A stretch of DNA of 23,402 bases, from assembly GCA_009774465.1 (NCBI GenBank), contig VSNT01000063.1:1-23402 (forward strand), in the 5' to 3' direction. Positions within the stretch are counted from its first letter, which is position 1. Every line of letters begins with the position of its first letter. This stretch comes from Lachnospiraceae bacterium. Its GTDB lineage: Bacteria; Bacillota_A; Clostridia; Lachnospirales; Lachnospiraceae. The position numbers and the translations under genes were made by a program. The notes under the pieces were generated by a model. The model was not told the DNA's origin and made no database searches. It saw only the letters and a program-made list of their open reading frames with translations. This document shows positions 6,532-13,882 of the stretch, one piece after another.

Positions 6532-7689
6532 TTATATCACATGCAGCAAAGAACCAACAGAGGACAGCAGCGATCCGGCAATCACAAGAAACTGAAAGGG
6601 AAGTGTGCCAAGACCACCGCAGATGGTGCTTTGACCGGTGCGTTTGCGGGAGCGGTTATAGGCAATGATAATTCCCACGCCTGTTAAAATCTGAACTACC
6701 CCTGCAAGGCGGGTAAATCCCACAAAGCTTTGCACGCCCAGCAAGGCAATAAACAGGCAGGGAAGGGTTGAGACAAGCCAGCTGATCTGTTTTTTCCATT
6801 TGGTTTGCTCGTGGACAATGTCACGTAAGTTTAAGGTATTTGCCCAAAAGGAAGTAGAAAGCGCCAGCAGGGAAAATACATAGCCCACAACGCTAACCCA
6901 GCCCCCAAGATGAAGGGATAAATCAACTAAAGCGCCATTTTCCGAGATATTTTTCCCTGCGCCAAGCAAAGTCATAAAGGTAATCAGCAGGATAAGAGCT
7001 ACATTGATACCTGTGCCAAGAGCGATAGAACCCTGTATTTTTTTCCGGTCGCCATTTAATCCCTTTACTGCCTGCGGAACAGACATAACAGCGGAAAGAG
7101 AAAAAGCAGCCATACTGTATAACGCCAGCACGTTGCTGCCGGCAATAAAGGTACATGGAAGAGGACTGATATCGGATAAAAGAGTGGCAACAAAGAGAAC
7201 TCCGATTACACCCACCATAGAAAACACTGCGATTTTTTCGCAGATTCCAACGAATTTCATGCCAATATAAACCACACTTGCAGCAAGCAGGTAATAAAGA
7301 ACCATGCCTAATGCAGAGGGAAGAGAAAACCATGCGGAAAAAACAGCAGCGGCACCGGCAATAAAGCCGCTGACATTAACCAGTACGGAAAAGCCCAGAA
7401 AACCAAAAGCAATCCATGTGGCAAGGGTTTTCAGCTTTCCTGTAAACAATTCTTTTTCAAAGCATTTGATAAATTGTGCGCCATTGTTATTATAGGATAG
7501 CTCAGCAATCATAAAATGCATGATCAGATTAATCAGGTAAGCTAAAAGGACAATCCATACAAAGTCCTGCCAGCGGTTGCGGGAAGCTAAATAAGGCACC
7601 GCCAGAATGCCGGAACCGACGCCATGACCTACAATGATACTGGTGGCTTCCATAAAAGTCAGCCTGGATTCGCTTGTGATTTCACTCAT
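6532..7689 (-). CDS. Amino acid permease, aromatic/hydroxy amino acid (HAAAP/AAAP) type
   Basis: A 385-aa integral membrane protein with about 11 predicted helices. The N-terminus (EATSIIVGHGVGSGILAVPYLAS) has the unwound Gly-rich first helix typical of the APC superfamily, where substrate and ion bind. Its spacing is closest to the Trp/Tyr permease and eukaryotic-type AAAP groups. Later helices include CTFIAGSNVLALYSMAAFS and VGYVFSLLALSTSFWANTLNLRD. It probably imports one or more amino acids by proton or sodium symport; the exact substrate is not visible. GAGG lies 5 bases before the ATG and a good promoter is found upstream. It is higher in GC than the APH-like gene behind it, and the 51-base gap contains no evident terminator. 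Confidence 0.85.
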   Translation of the reverse strand: MSEITSESRLTFMEATSIIVGHGVGSGILAVPYLASRNRWQDFVWIVLLAYLINLIMHFMIAELSYNNNGAQFIKCFEKELFTGKLKTLATWIAFGFLGFSVLVNVSGFIAGAAAVFSAWFSLPSALGMVLYYLLAASVVYIGMKFVGICEKIAVFSMVGVIGVLFVATLLSDISPLPCTFIAGSNVLALYSMAAFSLSAVMSVPQAVKGLNGDRKKIQGSIALGTGINVALILLITFMTLLGAGKNISENGALVDLSLHLGGWVSVVGYVFSLLALSTSFWANTLNLRDIVHEQTKWKKQISWLVSTLPCLFIALLGVQSFVGFTRLAGVVQILTGVGIIIAYNRSRKRTGQSTICGGLGTLPFQFLVIAGSLLSSVGSLLHVI

Positions 7690-7746
7690 AAAAACCTCAT
7701 TCCGGAGCGGTTCGTCTTTTGCTCCATAGTTTTTCTATCTTTTAAT

Positions 7747-7775
7747 AATATATCATAAAGGTCAGGGTGAAACAA
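7747..7775 (-). promoter_or_regulatory. Promoter of the permease gene
   Basis: Minus strand: TTGTTT (7770-7775), 17-base spacer, TATATT (7747-7752). The transcript would start about 50 bases before the permease ATG. Confidence 0.55.
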
Positions 7776-7790
7776 CAGCGACAATAATTC

Positions 7791-7940
7791 CTATTCTTCT
7801 CCTCCCGGGCCATCCTTTCTTGGAACTTCATCAGGAATAATATTGATGGGAAGATCTTCCTGTGGGATATTGCCATCATCATAGGAATTTGCTGGCTGCT
7901 GGCCATTGGGATAAGTGTCGATTCTTTTTTCTTTTTCCAT
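7791..7940 (-). CDS. Small hydrophilic protein, 49 aa, unknown function
   Basis: An open frame of 49 residues beginning MEKEKRIDTYPNGQQP and ending VPRKDGPGGEE. It is rich in Pro, Asp, Glu and Asn and probably disordered. It has no membrane segment or Cys residues. Support comes from a promoter with perfect TATAAT at 8042-8047 on the same strand and from an A-rich leader without other start codons of note. The ribosome binding site (AGG, 11 bases before ATG) is weak. It sits between the permease promoter and the divergently transcribed BlaI operon. I do not recognise a family. Confidence 0.55.
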   Translation of the reverse strand: MEKEKRIDTYPNGQQPANSYDDGNIPQEDLPINIIPDEVPRKDGPGGEE

Positions 7941-8024
7941 TTTTCTTTAACCTATTCTCCGCACTGCTCCATTTTAAAAGCATGTTGCGATGAGTTTCCT
8001 TTCTATATTGTTCTTTTCACAGTG

Positions 8025-8041
8025 TTTCCATAAGATGGAAA
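8025..8041. promoter_or_regulatory. Perfect 7-bp inverted repeat, candidate operator
   Basis: TTTCCATAAGATGGAAA: 7-base arms (8025-8031 and 8035-8041) around AAG. It lies directly downstream of the -10 of the minus-strand promoter, covering the expected transcript start. It differs in sequence from the palindrome at the BlaI promoter, so another regulator may bind here. Confidence 0.45.
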
Positions 8042-8070
8042 ATTATACAGACATTTCCGGAATCTGAAAA
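8042..8070 (-). promoter_or_regulatory. Promoter for the 49-aa protein gene
   Basis: Minus strand: TTTTCA (8065-8070), 17 bases, TATAAT (8042-8047). It is back-to-back with the BlaI operon promoter, about 45 bases apart. Confidence 0.5.
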
Positions 8071-8116
8071 TTGATTTCTGCGACAGTTAGTGCTTACAAC
8101 AGCCAGGCTTTACAAG

Positions 8117-8145
8117 TTGACATCTCGCATTAGGTATGCTATTTT
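8117..8145 (+). promoter_or_regulatory. Promoter of the BlaI-RCC1-M56 operon
   Basis: Perfect TTGACA (8117-8122), 17-base spacer, TATTTT (8140-8145). Transcription should start near 8152, inside the palindrome at 8150-8165. Confidence 0.78.
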
Positions 8146-8149
8146 TAAA

Positions 8150-8165
8150 TTAGGCAAATGCCTAA
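8150..8165. promoter_or_regulatory. Candidate BlaI operator (16-bp palindrome)
   Basis: TTAGGCAAATGCCTAA is symmetric except for the central AA. It covers the predicted transcript start of the operon, ideal for self-repression. A further TTAGG half-site lies at 8130-8134, exactly 20 bp upstream (two helical turns) in the promoter spacer. The sequence differs from the classical TACA-N2-TGTA BlaI/MecI box, so specificity would be that of a divergent homologue. Confidence 0.62.
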
Positions 8166-8188
8166 AATAAAAGAAAGGTATCAATACA

Positions 8189-8569
8189 ATGAAAAAACTG
8201 CCAGATGGAGAACTGGAATTAATGATGATTATATGGGAGGCAGAAGGGGCTGTTTCCCGCATTGAAATTGAGGAAAAGATGGATGCTGACAAATCTTTAA
8301 CAGCAGGAACAATTCTTTCTTATTTGTCAAGGCTTGAGGAAAAGGGATTCGTTGAGCGGGAAAAGAGAGGAAAGATGAATTATTACCGCCCGCTGGTGGA
8401 AAAAAGGCTTTATTTGAAGGAAACAGGGAAAAGTATTTTAAAGAAAATGTTTGGCGGTTCCTTAAGCAATTTTGCAACAGCGCTTTATGATGGAGAAGAA
8501 TTGAGCAATCAGGATATAGAGGAACTGCGCCGGTTTCTGGAGAGTAAAAAGGGGGATGATGCTTTATGA
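8189..8569 (+). CDS. BlaI/MecI/CopY-family transcriptional repressor
   Basis: A 126-aa protein of typical family length. Residues 1-70 form the winged helix: LPDGELELMMIIWEAEGAVSR, recognition region LTAGTILSYLSRLEEKGFVEREKRGK and the wing MNYYRPLV. Residues 75-126 are the helical dimerisation part, where M56 sensors usually cause cleavage. It is the first gene of the operon, with GAAAGG 10 bases before ATG. Its last codons overlap the next gene in an ATGA. By family precedent it dimerises on a palindrome in its own promoter and is inactivated after the downstream M56 protein senses a signal. No beta-lactamase or mec gene is present in the window, so beta-lactam is not the obvious inducer. 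Confidence 0.93.
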   Translation: MKKLPDGELELMMIIWEAEGAVSRIEIEEKMDADKSLTAGTILSYLSRLEEKGFVEREKRGKMNYYRPLVEKRLYLKETGKSILKKMFGGSLSNFATALYDGEELSNQDIEELRRFLESKKGDDAL

Positions 8570-10221
8570 ATTATTTGCCTGGAGTTTTGAAAAATCTTTT
8601 TTCGGGGAAAAGAGGCAGATGGGGATATGGCGTGATGCTTTTGCTTGTAGTGGCCATGATTGCCGGAACCGGATTGATTTCTGCCACCAAAGGGGAGGCG
8701 GAAACAAACCTGGGTTCGGATGGAACAGGCGCAGAACTCAAAGGAACAGGTGGTGAGGAGCAGGCAGATACAGGCCTGGAGGGAGCGGAACTACAGAATT
8801 TTCTGGTGGAGGATTACGAGGATCTGCATATCGGGGAGCCATTTCAGATAGAAAATTATTACATTACCAATCTTTCTCTGGTAGGAATTTATTTTTTTAT
8901 TGATGAGGAGGGAAACCTATGGGGCTGTGGAGATAACAACTGTGGCCAGCTTGGCATTGGCAGAAAGACAACTTACCTGGATACGGAAGATGGCAGTGTA
9001 AGTATTGATGAACCCCAGAAGATTGCAGAAAATGTGGTGCATGTGGATGCCAGTAATTTTTCCGGTTCCTTTACCATTTTTCTCACCAAAGATGGAAAGC
9101 TGTATGGGATGGGAGCAAACATGAACGGGCTGATGGGAATGGAGGTGCCGAAGGACTTTAATTATTTGTGGAACCCTGAACAAACTACTGCGGACCGGCC
9201 TGTGCTTCTTATGGAGGATGTGCGCTATGCCAGATGTGGAATGGGCTCTATTGTGGCATTGAAGGAGGATGGAAGCGTCTGGTACTGGGGCGGAATTTAT
9301 ACTACCACTTCCATTACAGGAAATCAAACGCAAGGATGTGTATATACCAAACCTCATGTGATGATGGTAGATGCGGTTTACGTGACCAGCGGTTTCTTTA
9401 CAATGGCGGCTATTAAGGAGGACGGAAGTTTATGGACATGGGGGAATAACAGCTTTGGCTCCTGCGGTGTGGACTCGGGAGACAGAGATTTTATTGAGGA
9501 GCCGGTGAAGGCGGCGGAAGAGGTAAAGATGGTGTGGTTTGACCAGATACGCAACAATTCTTACAGTACTTGTTTGATGAGAGATATAAAGGGACAATGC
9601 CAGTACACCAGTTCCACCTTTATAGAAAAAAAGGATGGAACCCTTTGGGCCTGTGGGCCGGATGTGATGGGGGAAGGGCGGCAGGGAAAGACTTATCAGC
9701 TTTATGGTGATCTATGGGAGCCGCAGGTTGCTAATTTTACCAATGTGTTTAATCCTGTCAGGGTAAGTGAAATGAATCATAATCCCAATTTACTGCTTGC
9801 GGAATGTGAGTTTGGATGGAATGAGGAAGAGCTGCTTTCCTATTTGGACTCAATTGGAATGGAGTATGTGGAAATGGAAACCGCAGATGAAGATGGCAGC
9901 AACAGGCAGCATTATTATTGGGATAGCAATTACTGTTATTTGTTTATGATGAATGAGCAGGAACAATTAGCCCAGATTCAGTCCTTTTATGGGGGCAGCA
10001 GGGATGGAAAGCTTTCCATTGGCATGAGCAGAAAAGAGGCGGAGGAAATTTTAGGGGAAAGCTATGAGAAAAAGGATTTTCCAGATAATGATGATTATGA
10101 GGAATTCTATTACCGGACGGAAGACAGGTATTATGTGCTTTGTTTTTATAAAGGGAAGCTGGAGCGAATTGATGAGAGTTTGTATTCACCGGAAGAATAT
10201 ATGACAGCTAGAATAGTTTAA
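8566..10221 (+). CDS. Membrane-anchored RCC1-repeat (beta-propeller) protein
   Basis: A 551-aa protein with an N-terminal membrane segment (residues 20-40) followed by a Gly/Glu/Thr-rich linker, so the bulk is outside the cell. Five RCC1-type blades can be read by their D-G-x-L/V-W/Y-x-W/C-G core: about residues 108-131 (DEEGNLWGCGDNNCGQLG), 169-192 (KDGKLYGMGANMNGLMG), 227-243 (KEDGSVWYWGG), 278-301 (KEDGSLWTWGNNSFGSCG) and 349-371 (KKDGTLWACG). The C-terminal 480-551 forms a small alpha/beta domain starting LSIGMSRKEAEEILGE, which resembles SmpA/BamE-type pattern domains. It overlaps blaI by 4 bases and precedes the M56 gene by 32 bases. A role as ligand- or wall-binding co-sensor is inference. 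Confidence 0.88.
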   Translation: MNYLPGVLKNLFSGKRGRWGYGVMLLLVVAMIAGTGLISATKGEAETNLGSDGTGAELKGTGGEEQADTGLEGAELQNFLVEDYEDLHIGEPFQIENYYITNLSLVGIYFFIDEEGNLWGCGDNNCGQLGIGRKTTYLDTEDGSVSIDEPQKIAENVVHVDASNFSGSFTIFLTKDGKLYGMGANMNGLMGMEVPKDFNYLWNPEQTTADRPVLLMEDVRYARCGMGSIVALKEDGSVWYWGGIYTTTSITGNQTQGCVYTKPHVMMVDAVYVTSGFFTMAAIKEDGSLWTWGNNSFGSCGVDSGDRDFIEEPVKAAEEVKMVWFDQIRNNSYSTCLMRDIKGQCQYTSSTFIEKKDGTLWACGPDVMGEGRQGKTYQLYGDLWEPQVANFTNVFNPVRVSEMNHNPNLLLAECEFGWNEEELLSYLDSIGMEYVEMETADEDGSNRQHYYWDSNYCYLFMMNEQEQLAQIQSFYGGSRDGKLSIGMSRKEAEEILGESYEKKDFPDNDDYEEFYYRTEDRYYVLCFYKGKLERIDESLYSPEEYMTARIV

Positions 10222-10253
10222 ATGATAGATGCAGGTAAAGATTGGAGAAGAAA

Positions 10254-12599
10254 ATGAGCGGTAGATGGAAGAAAATAATCTGGGCGCTTTTGATGGTGCA
10301 AATGTGTCTGGTTCATGTTTTTATTTTGCGGAGAATCAGGTATACCGCAGATTATTTGTGGTATCGGGTTTGTGGAAAAGTCGGCCTGCCTTATGTTTTT
10401 TATGATAAAGGATTTACTCTTGTGGTGCTTGGCATGACTTTGGTCAGTATGCTTATGGTGCTGATTTACTTTGTGAATTACCGGAAATTCAGAGTAAAGT
10501 GTATTAACGGTATTGTACAGGTGGAGGAAGCTGTTATCAGGCAGAAACTGGAAGAGGCGTGTATGCGGGCCGGAGTTAAACAGGCGGACAGAAAAGTTAT
10601 TTATAAAAACAGTGAAATTGCTGCCCCTTTTGTGCTTGGATTTTATCAGCCGGTGATTCTTCTGCCGGAATGGATATGCGGTTTAACTACAGGAGAAGTG
10701 GAAAGTACTGGGGCTGACGGGATTGCAGAGGGCGCGGAAGAAAAATCGGCCGCCTTGCCAGAAGAAATGCTTGATGCACTTTTGCTTCACGAGTGTGTGC
10801 ACATCCGGCATAAAGATACCTGGTACAAGTTATTTCTGTTTTTATGTAATGCTATTTGCTGGTATAATCCTTTGGCCTATCTGATTCGGGGAATCAGCGG
10901 CAGGGATATAGAGATTGACTGTGATGAAGCTGTGGTATCAGGGCGTGGAAAAGAAGAACGGGCAGCTTACGGACAGTTTTTAATCGACAGTCTGGAAAAA
11001 ATGCAGACAAGGGAATATGTTTATTCTGTCTTTTTCAGTGCAGGTAAAAGTGTGATGAAGGCGCGGATTGCCGCGATTATGGAGGAGAAAAGGCCCTATA
11101 ATGCGATTGCCGGGCTGGCAGTAATTCTTTTGGCTCTGCAAACGGTTCTTATAATAGGAAGTTCCGGCAGGAAGGTAGTGGAGCAGGTAAAGGAGCAGCA
11201 GGCACTGGAAAATATTTATGATGGATACGAAAAGCCGGAATCTTTTACGCAAAAGGCACTTGAAGCTATGCTGGCGCTTAAGCCGGCGGCGGAGGATTCT
11301 TATTATCAGGATTTAATGACGCTGCCCTATGATGGCATGGACAGTTTCGACGAACTGCCTTATGAGGCCGAAGGCCCCTGGCAGGTCAGGCTGAAAGAGC
11401 CCAGACATTATGCAGACAGTATTGATAAATTGATATATCGTTACTTAAATTATGACAGAGATCAGGTTGCTGCAAGCGGGGTTTCTCTGGAAGATTCGGG
11501 CGGCTATACAGGGATGGAGATTGTTTACTGGAGGATATTATCAGGAGATCAGAGGGAATTTGTCTTTGCGGCAATTGTCAGGGAATTTCTTCCTGATGAC
11601 GATAAGGGAGAAGAAAGGGTGCCTTTCTTTGGACAGGTACAGATGGCGGACGGATACTATTACGCTTATTATCCTGTGGCAGTTCACGTGAAGATGGTAA
11701 AGGATTATGTTTTTGAACTCCGGGGAATTACCCAAATGGCTGAGAGTGTAGAGGCATTTAAGGCGGCTTATCCGGAAAAGGACTACAGCGACATTCCAAC
11801 TTTTGCAGGAAAACCGGAGGAGGAGCGAAACCCGGCTTATGAAACCCGGACAAGCGGCGGCGTGCTTGAAATAAGGAAAACGGAGCAGGAAGAATGGGAG
11901 ACGGTGCCGGTAACTTTAGAGGAACTTTTTACCAGAGGAGATGGAATGGATGGAACCCTTACCCGCCTGCAGGATGGCAGTTATCAGTGTGATGAAATAA
12001 AGCAGATTTTTGCTTACGGAGGAAGTGGAAGCTGGGGAGGAAGTTCCCCGCTGCCTGTAAGTGTGGTCTATTATGATGAGGCGGCAGGCGCCTATCGCAG
12101 CAGTGTGGTGACCAATACCAGAAACTTTGGTTCTGTAAGGAGAATTTTTGTATCTTTTCCGGAAAATGCAGAAAAAGGATATCTGGTGATTACCAGTGAC
12201 CGGACTATGTGGCAGGAATATACTACCTGTTTTGTTACAGAAGACGGAGGGAAAAACTGGCGGGAATGTCTGATTGGAGAGGGAGGTGAGTTAATGTCTC
12301 ATTCCCTGACTACCGATATGCGGTTTATTGATAACGAGGTTGGTTTTATTACCATAAGGGATTCGGAGGAACCTTTTGTGATACGAACAGGGGATGGGGG
12401 AGCATCATGGAGTGAGGTTAAATTTGATGAACTGCAGGAATATTATTCTATGGCCTATGCGCCCTTTTTTGAAAAGGGAAAATGGACGATGGATATCAGC
12501 ATAGAAGGAAAAAGTATAGATGGAGGGGTAAAGGCAAGGTATGTCACAGAAGATTTGGGAGAAACCTGGCAGTTCCAGGGATTTGTGCTGCGGCAGTGA
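10254..12599 (+). CDS. BlaR1-like M56 metallopeptidase sensor with Asp-box repeats
   Basis: A 781-aa membrane protein. The start is ATG 10254, with GGAG 6 bases upstream; a TTG 12 bases earlier leaves no space for one. Helices lie near residues 6-24, 55-75, 190-211 and 284-302, the four-helix plan of BlaR1/MecR1. The zinc protease motif is HECVH at 179-183, with the downstream EIDCDEAV supplying the third ligand. After the fourth helix comes an extracytoplasmic part of about 470 aa. It is not a penicillin-binding domain (no SxxK/KTG set seen) but carries Asp-box motifs TEDGGKNW (662-669), TGDGGASW (712-719) and TEDLGETW (765-772), the signature of BNR/sialidase-type propellers. By family precedent, ligand binding activates the cytosolic protease and leads to loss of BlaI. 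Confidence 0.92.
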   Translation: MSGRWKKIIWALLMVQMCLVHVFILRRIRYTADYLWYRVCGKVGLPYVFYDKGFTLVVLGMTLVSMLMVLIYFVNYRKFRVKCINGIVQVEEAVIRQKLEEACMRAGVKQADRKVIYKNSEIAAPFVLGFYQPVILLPEWICGLTTGEVESTGADGIAEGAEEKSAALPEEMLDALLLHECVHIRHKDTWYKLFLFLCNAICWYNPLAYLIRGISGRDIEIDCDEAVVSGRGKEERAAYGQFLIDSLEKMQTREYVYSVFFSAGKSVMKARIAAIMEEKRPYNAIAGLAVILLALQTVLIIGSSGRKVVEQVKEQQALENIYDGYEKPESFTQKALEAMLALKPAAEDSYYQDLMTLPYDGMDSFDELPYEAEGPWQVRLKEPRHYADSIDKLIYRYLNYDRDQVAASGVSLEDSGGYTGMEIVYWRILSGDQREFVFAAIVREFLPDDDKGEERVPFFGQVQMADGYYYAYYPVAVHVKMVKDYVFELRGITQMAESVEAFKAAYPEKDYSDIPTFAGKPEEERNPAYETRTSGGVLEIRKTEQEEWETVPVTLEELFTRGDGMDGTLTRLQDGSYQCDEIKQIFAYGGSGSWGGSSPLPVSVVYYDEAAGAYRSSVVTNTRNFGSVRRIFVSFPENAEKGYLVITSDRTMWQEYTTCFVTEDGGKNWRECLIGEGGELMSHSLTTDMRFIDNEVGFITIRDSEEPFVIRTGDGGASWSEVKFDELQEYYSMAYAPFFEKGKWTMDISIEGKSIDGGVKARYVTEDLGETWQFQGFVLRQ

Positions 12600-12633
12600 A
12601 AGGAAATCGGCAGAAAAGCTTTGGAAAAAGAAA

Positions 12634-13788
12634 ATGCACGGGGAAATGTTCTGTCGTTTTTTCTGCCGGCCTCTTTCTCTGGCTTTGGGCGGTATGATCT
12701 GGTTTCATCTTTATTCATTGTGCCAGTTTGGGCGTGTCCGGAAGAATCTGCCCATATTGCTTTTATGCGGTGTGGTTTTTCTTGCTTTATGTATCCGCTG
12801 GGCGGTCACATGCCATAGACTTGGAAAAGGAAGTCTGCCCTTTTTGTTTCAGGAGATTTTTATAAAAGATGACCGGATTACATTAAGGCTCAATGACTAC
12901 AGCGTTGATTTTTCCCTTAAGGACATTGTATATTACCGGATGGATAAAAAGTATTGTTCTATTGCAGTGAAGAAAGGCAGTTTTTATCTGCTTTCCTGTC
13001 AGGGGGAAAACAGGGAATTTGTTAAACTGAAACTGTCGGCAGTAAAGTTGTATCGGCGCTGTCTGTTTCGGGTGCAGGTGATAACCGGCTGGATTGTAAT
13101 CAGCCTGATTGGCGCAGGGCTGGTAGTAAGAAGTGCAATTCCCTACAATGGCAAACTGTCATGGTATCTTTACCAGATTAAAAATACCAGAAATGTTGTT
13201 TTGGTTCACGATAACATTTATGAAGATAAGCTGACGGGAATTTTGGAGGACGTGGAGCAGAAAGTACAACTGCCGGAAACGCTCTGCCTTGCAACCAGCT
13301 TTTCCCTGCACTTTAGGCCGGATGGAAAAATAATCCGTTTTGATACCATGATAAAAGGATTTGATGAAGAGGGCAATTACGTGGACAGCTATCTGATTTC
13401 CTATGACGCAGATAAGTCGGACAAAATCAGGATAGACTTACATGGCGTTACGGATGGTATCTATGAAGAAGAAAAAGATTTTACCATGCTGATAGAAGGA
13501 ATGGAGGCAGTGCCAATCAGGCAGACCGTGGGCAGATGGCAGGAAGAAGAATATGGAATTTTATATTATGGATGGCGGGAGTTTGATTCCTTTGAGGAAA
13601 ATATCATTTATCTAAGCGGTGGCAGGGAGATCATAGATGCGAAGGATACCATTTTGGCCTATCCGGGGGATTGGAAGTACAGCGGTTACAGTATTTCTGT
13701 TTATTGCCCAAATGATAGAAATATAGCGCCTTATCGATATTTATATTTGCCGGATGAGATGTTTGAGGAGTTGAAATGGTGGATTTGA
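12634..13788 (+). CDS. Three-helix membrane protein of the BlaI/M56 operon, unknown function
   Basis: A 384-aa protein starting at ATG 12634 (weak GGAAAAAG site), 34 bases after the M56 stop. An upstream in-frame extension into the M56 gene has no supporting site. Two hydrophobic helices near residues 11-30 and 37-58 are followed by a cytosolic beta-rich segment (about 70-135, FIKDDRITLRLNDYSVDFSL). This segment has the look of a YcxB-like or bacterial PH-type domain. A third helix follows at about 144-164, and then an extracytoplasmic part of about 220 aa with many acidic residues. No catalytic motif is recognised. Placement as last gene of the operon suggests the output or a regulator of the sensor system. 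Confidence 0.75.
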   Translation: MHGEMFCRFFCRPLSLALGGMIWFHLYSLCQFGRVRKNLPILLLCGVVFLALCIRWAVTCHRLGKGSLPFLFQEIFIKDDRITLRLNDYSVDFSLKDIVYYRMDKKYCSIAVKKGSFYLLSCQGENREFVKLKLSAVKLYRRCLFRVQVITGWIVISLIGAGLVVRSAIPYNGKLSWYLYQIKNTRNVVLVHDNIYEDKLTGILEDVEQKVQLPETLCLATSFSLHFRPDGKIIRFDTMIKGFDEEGNYVDSYLISYDADKSDKIRIDLHGVTDGIYEEEKDFTMLIEGMEAVPIRQTVGRWQEEEYGILYYGWREFDSFEENIIYLSGGREIIDAKDTILAYPGDWKYSGYSISVYCPNDRNIAPYRYLYLPDEMFEELKWWI

Positions 13789-13809
13789 AAAAAGGTGTTG
13801 CTAAAAAAC

Positions 13810-13848
13810 TTGCGACTCATTTAAAATAGTAATACAGATTAGTCGCAA
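13810..13848. promoter_or_regulatory. Inverted repeat before the ABC-F gene
   Basis: TTGCGACT (13810-13817) and AGTCGCAA (13841-13848) are perfect 8-base arms 23 bases apart, followed by TATAAT at 13855-13860. The TATAAT is only about 23 bases before the ABC-F ATG and lacks a clear -35. The repeat may be an operator or a long-loop stem ending the upstream operon. Confidence 0.45.
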
Positions 13849-13882
13849 AATATTTATAATAATTTATGAATTGGAAGGCAAC

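Noticed and set aside
8189..12599. Beta-lactam resistance operon
   Set aside because: Despite BlaI and BlaR1-like proteins there is no beta-lactamase or PBP gene, and no penicillin-binding motif was seen in the M56 sensor part.
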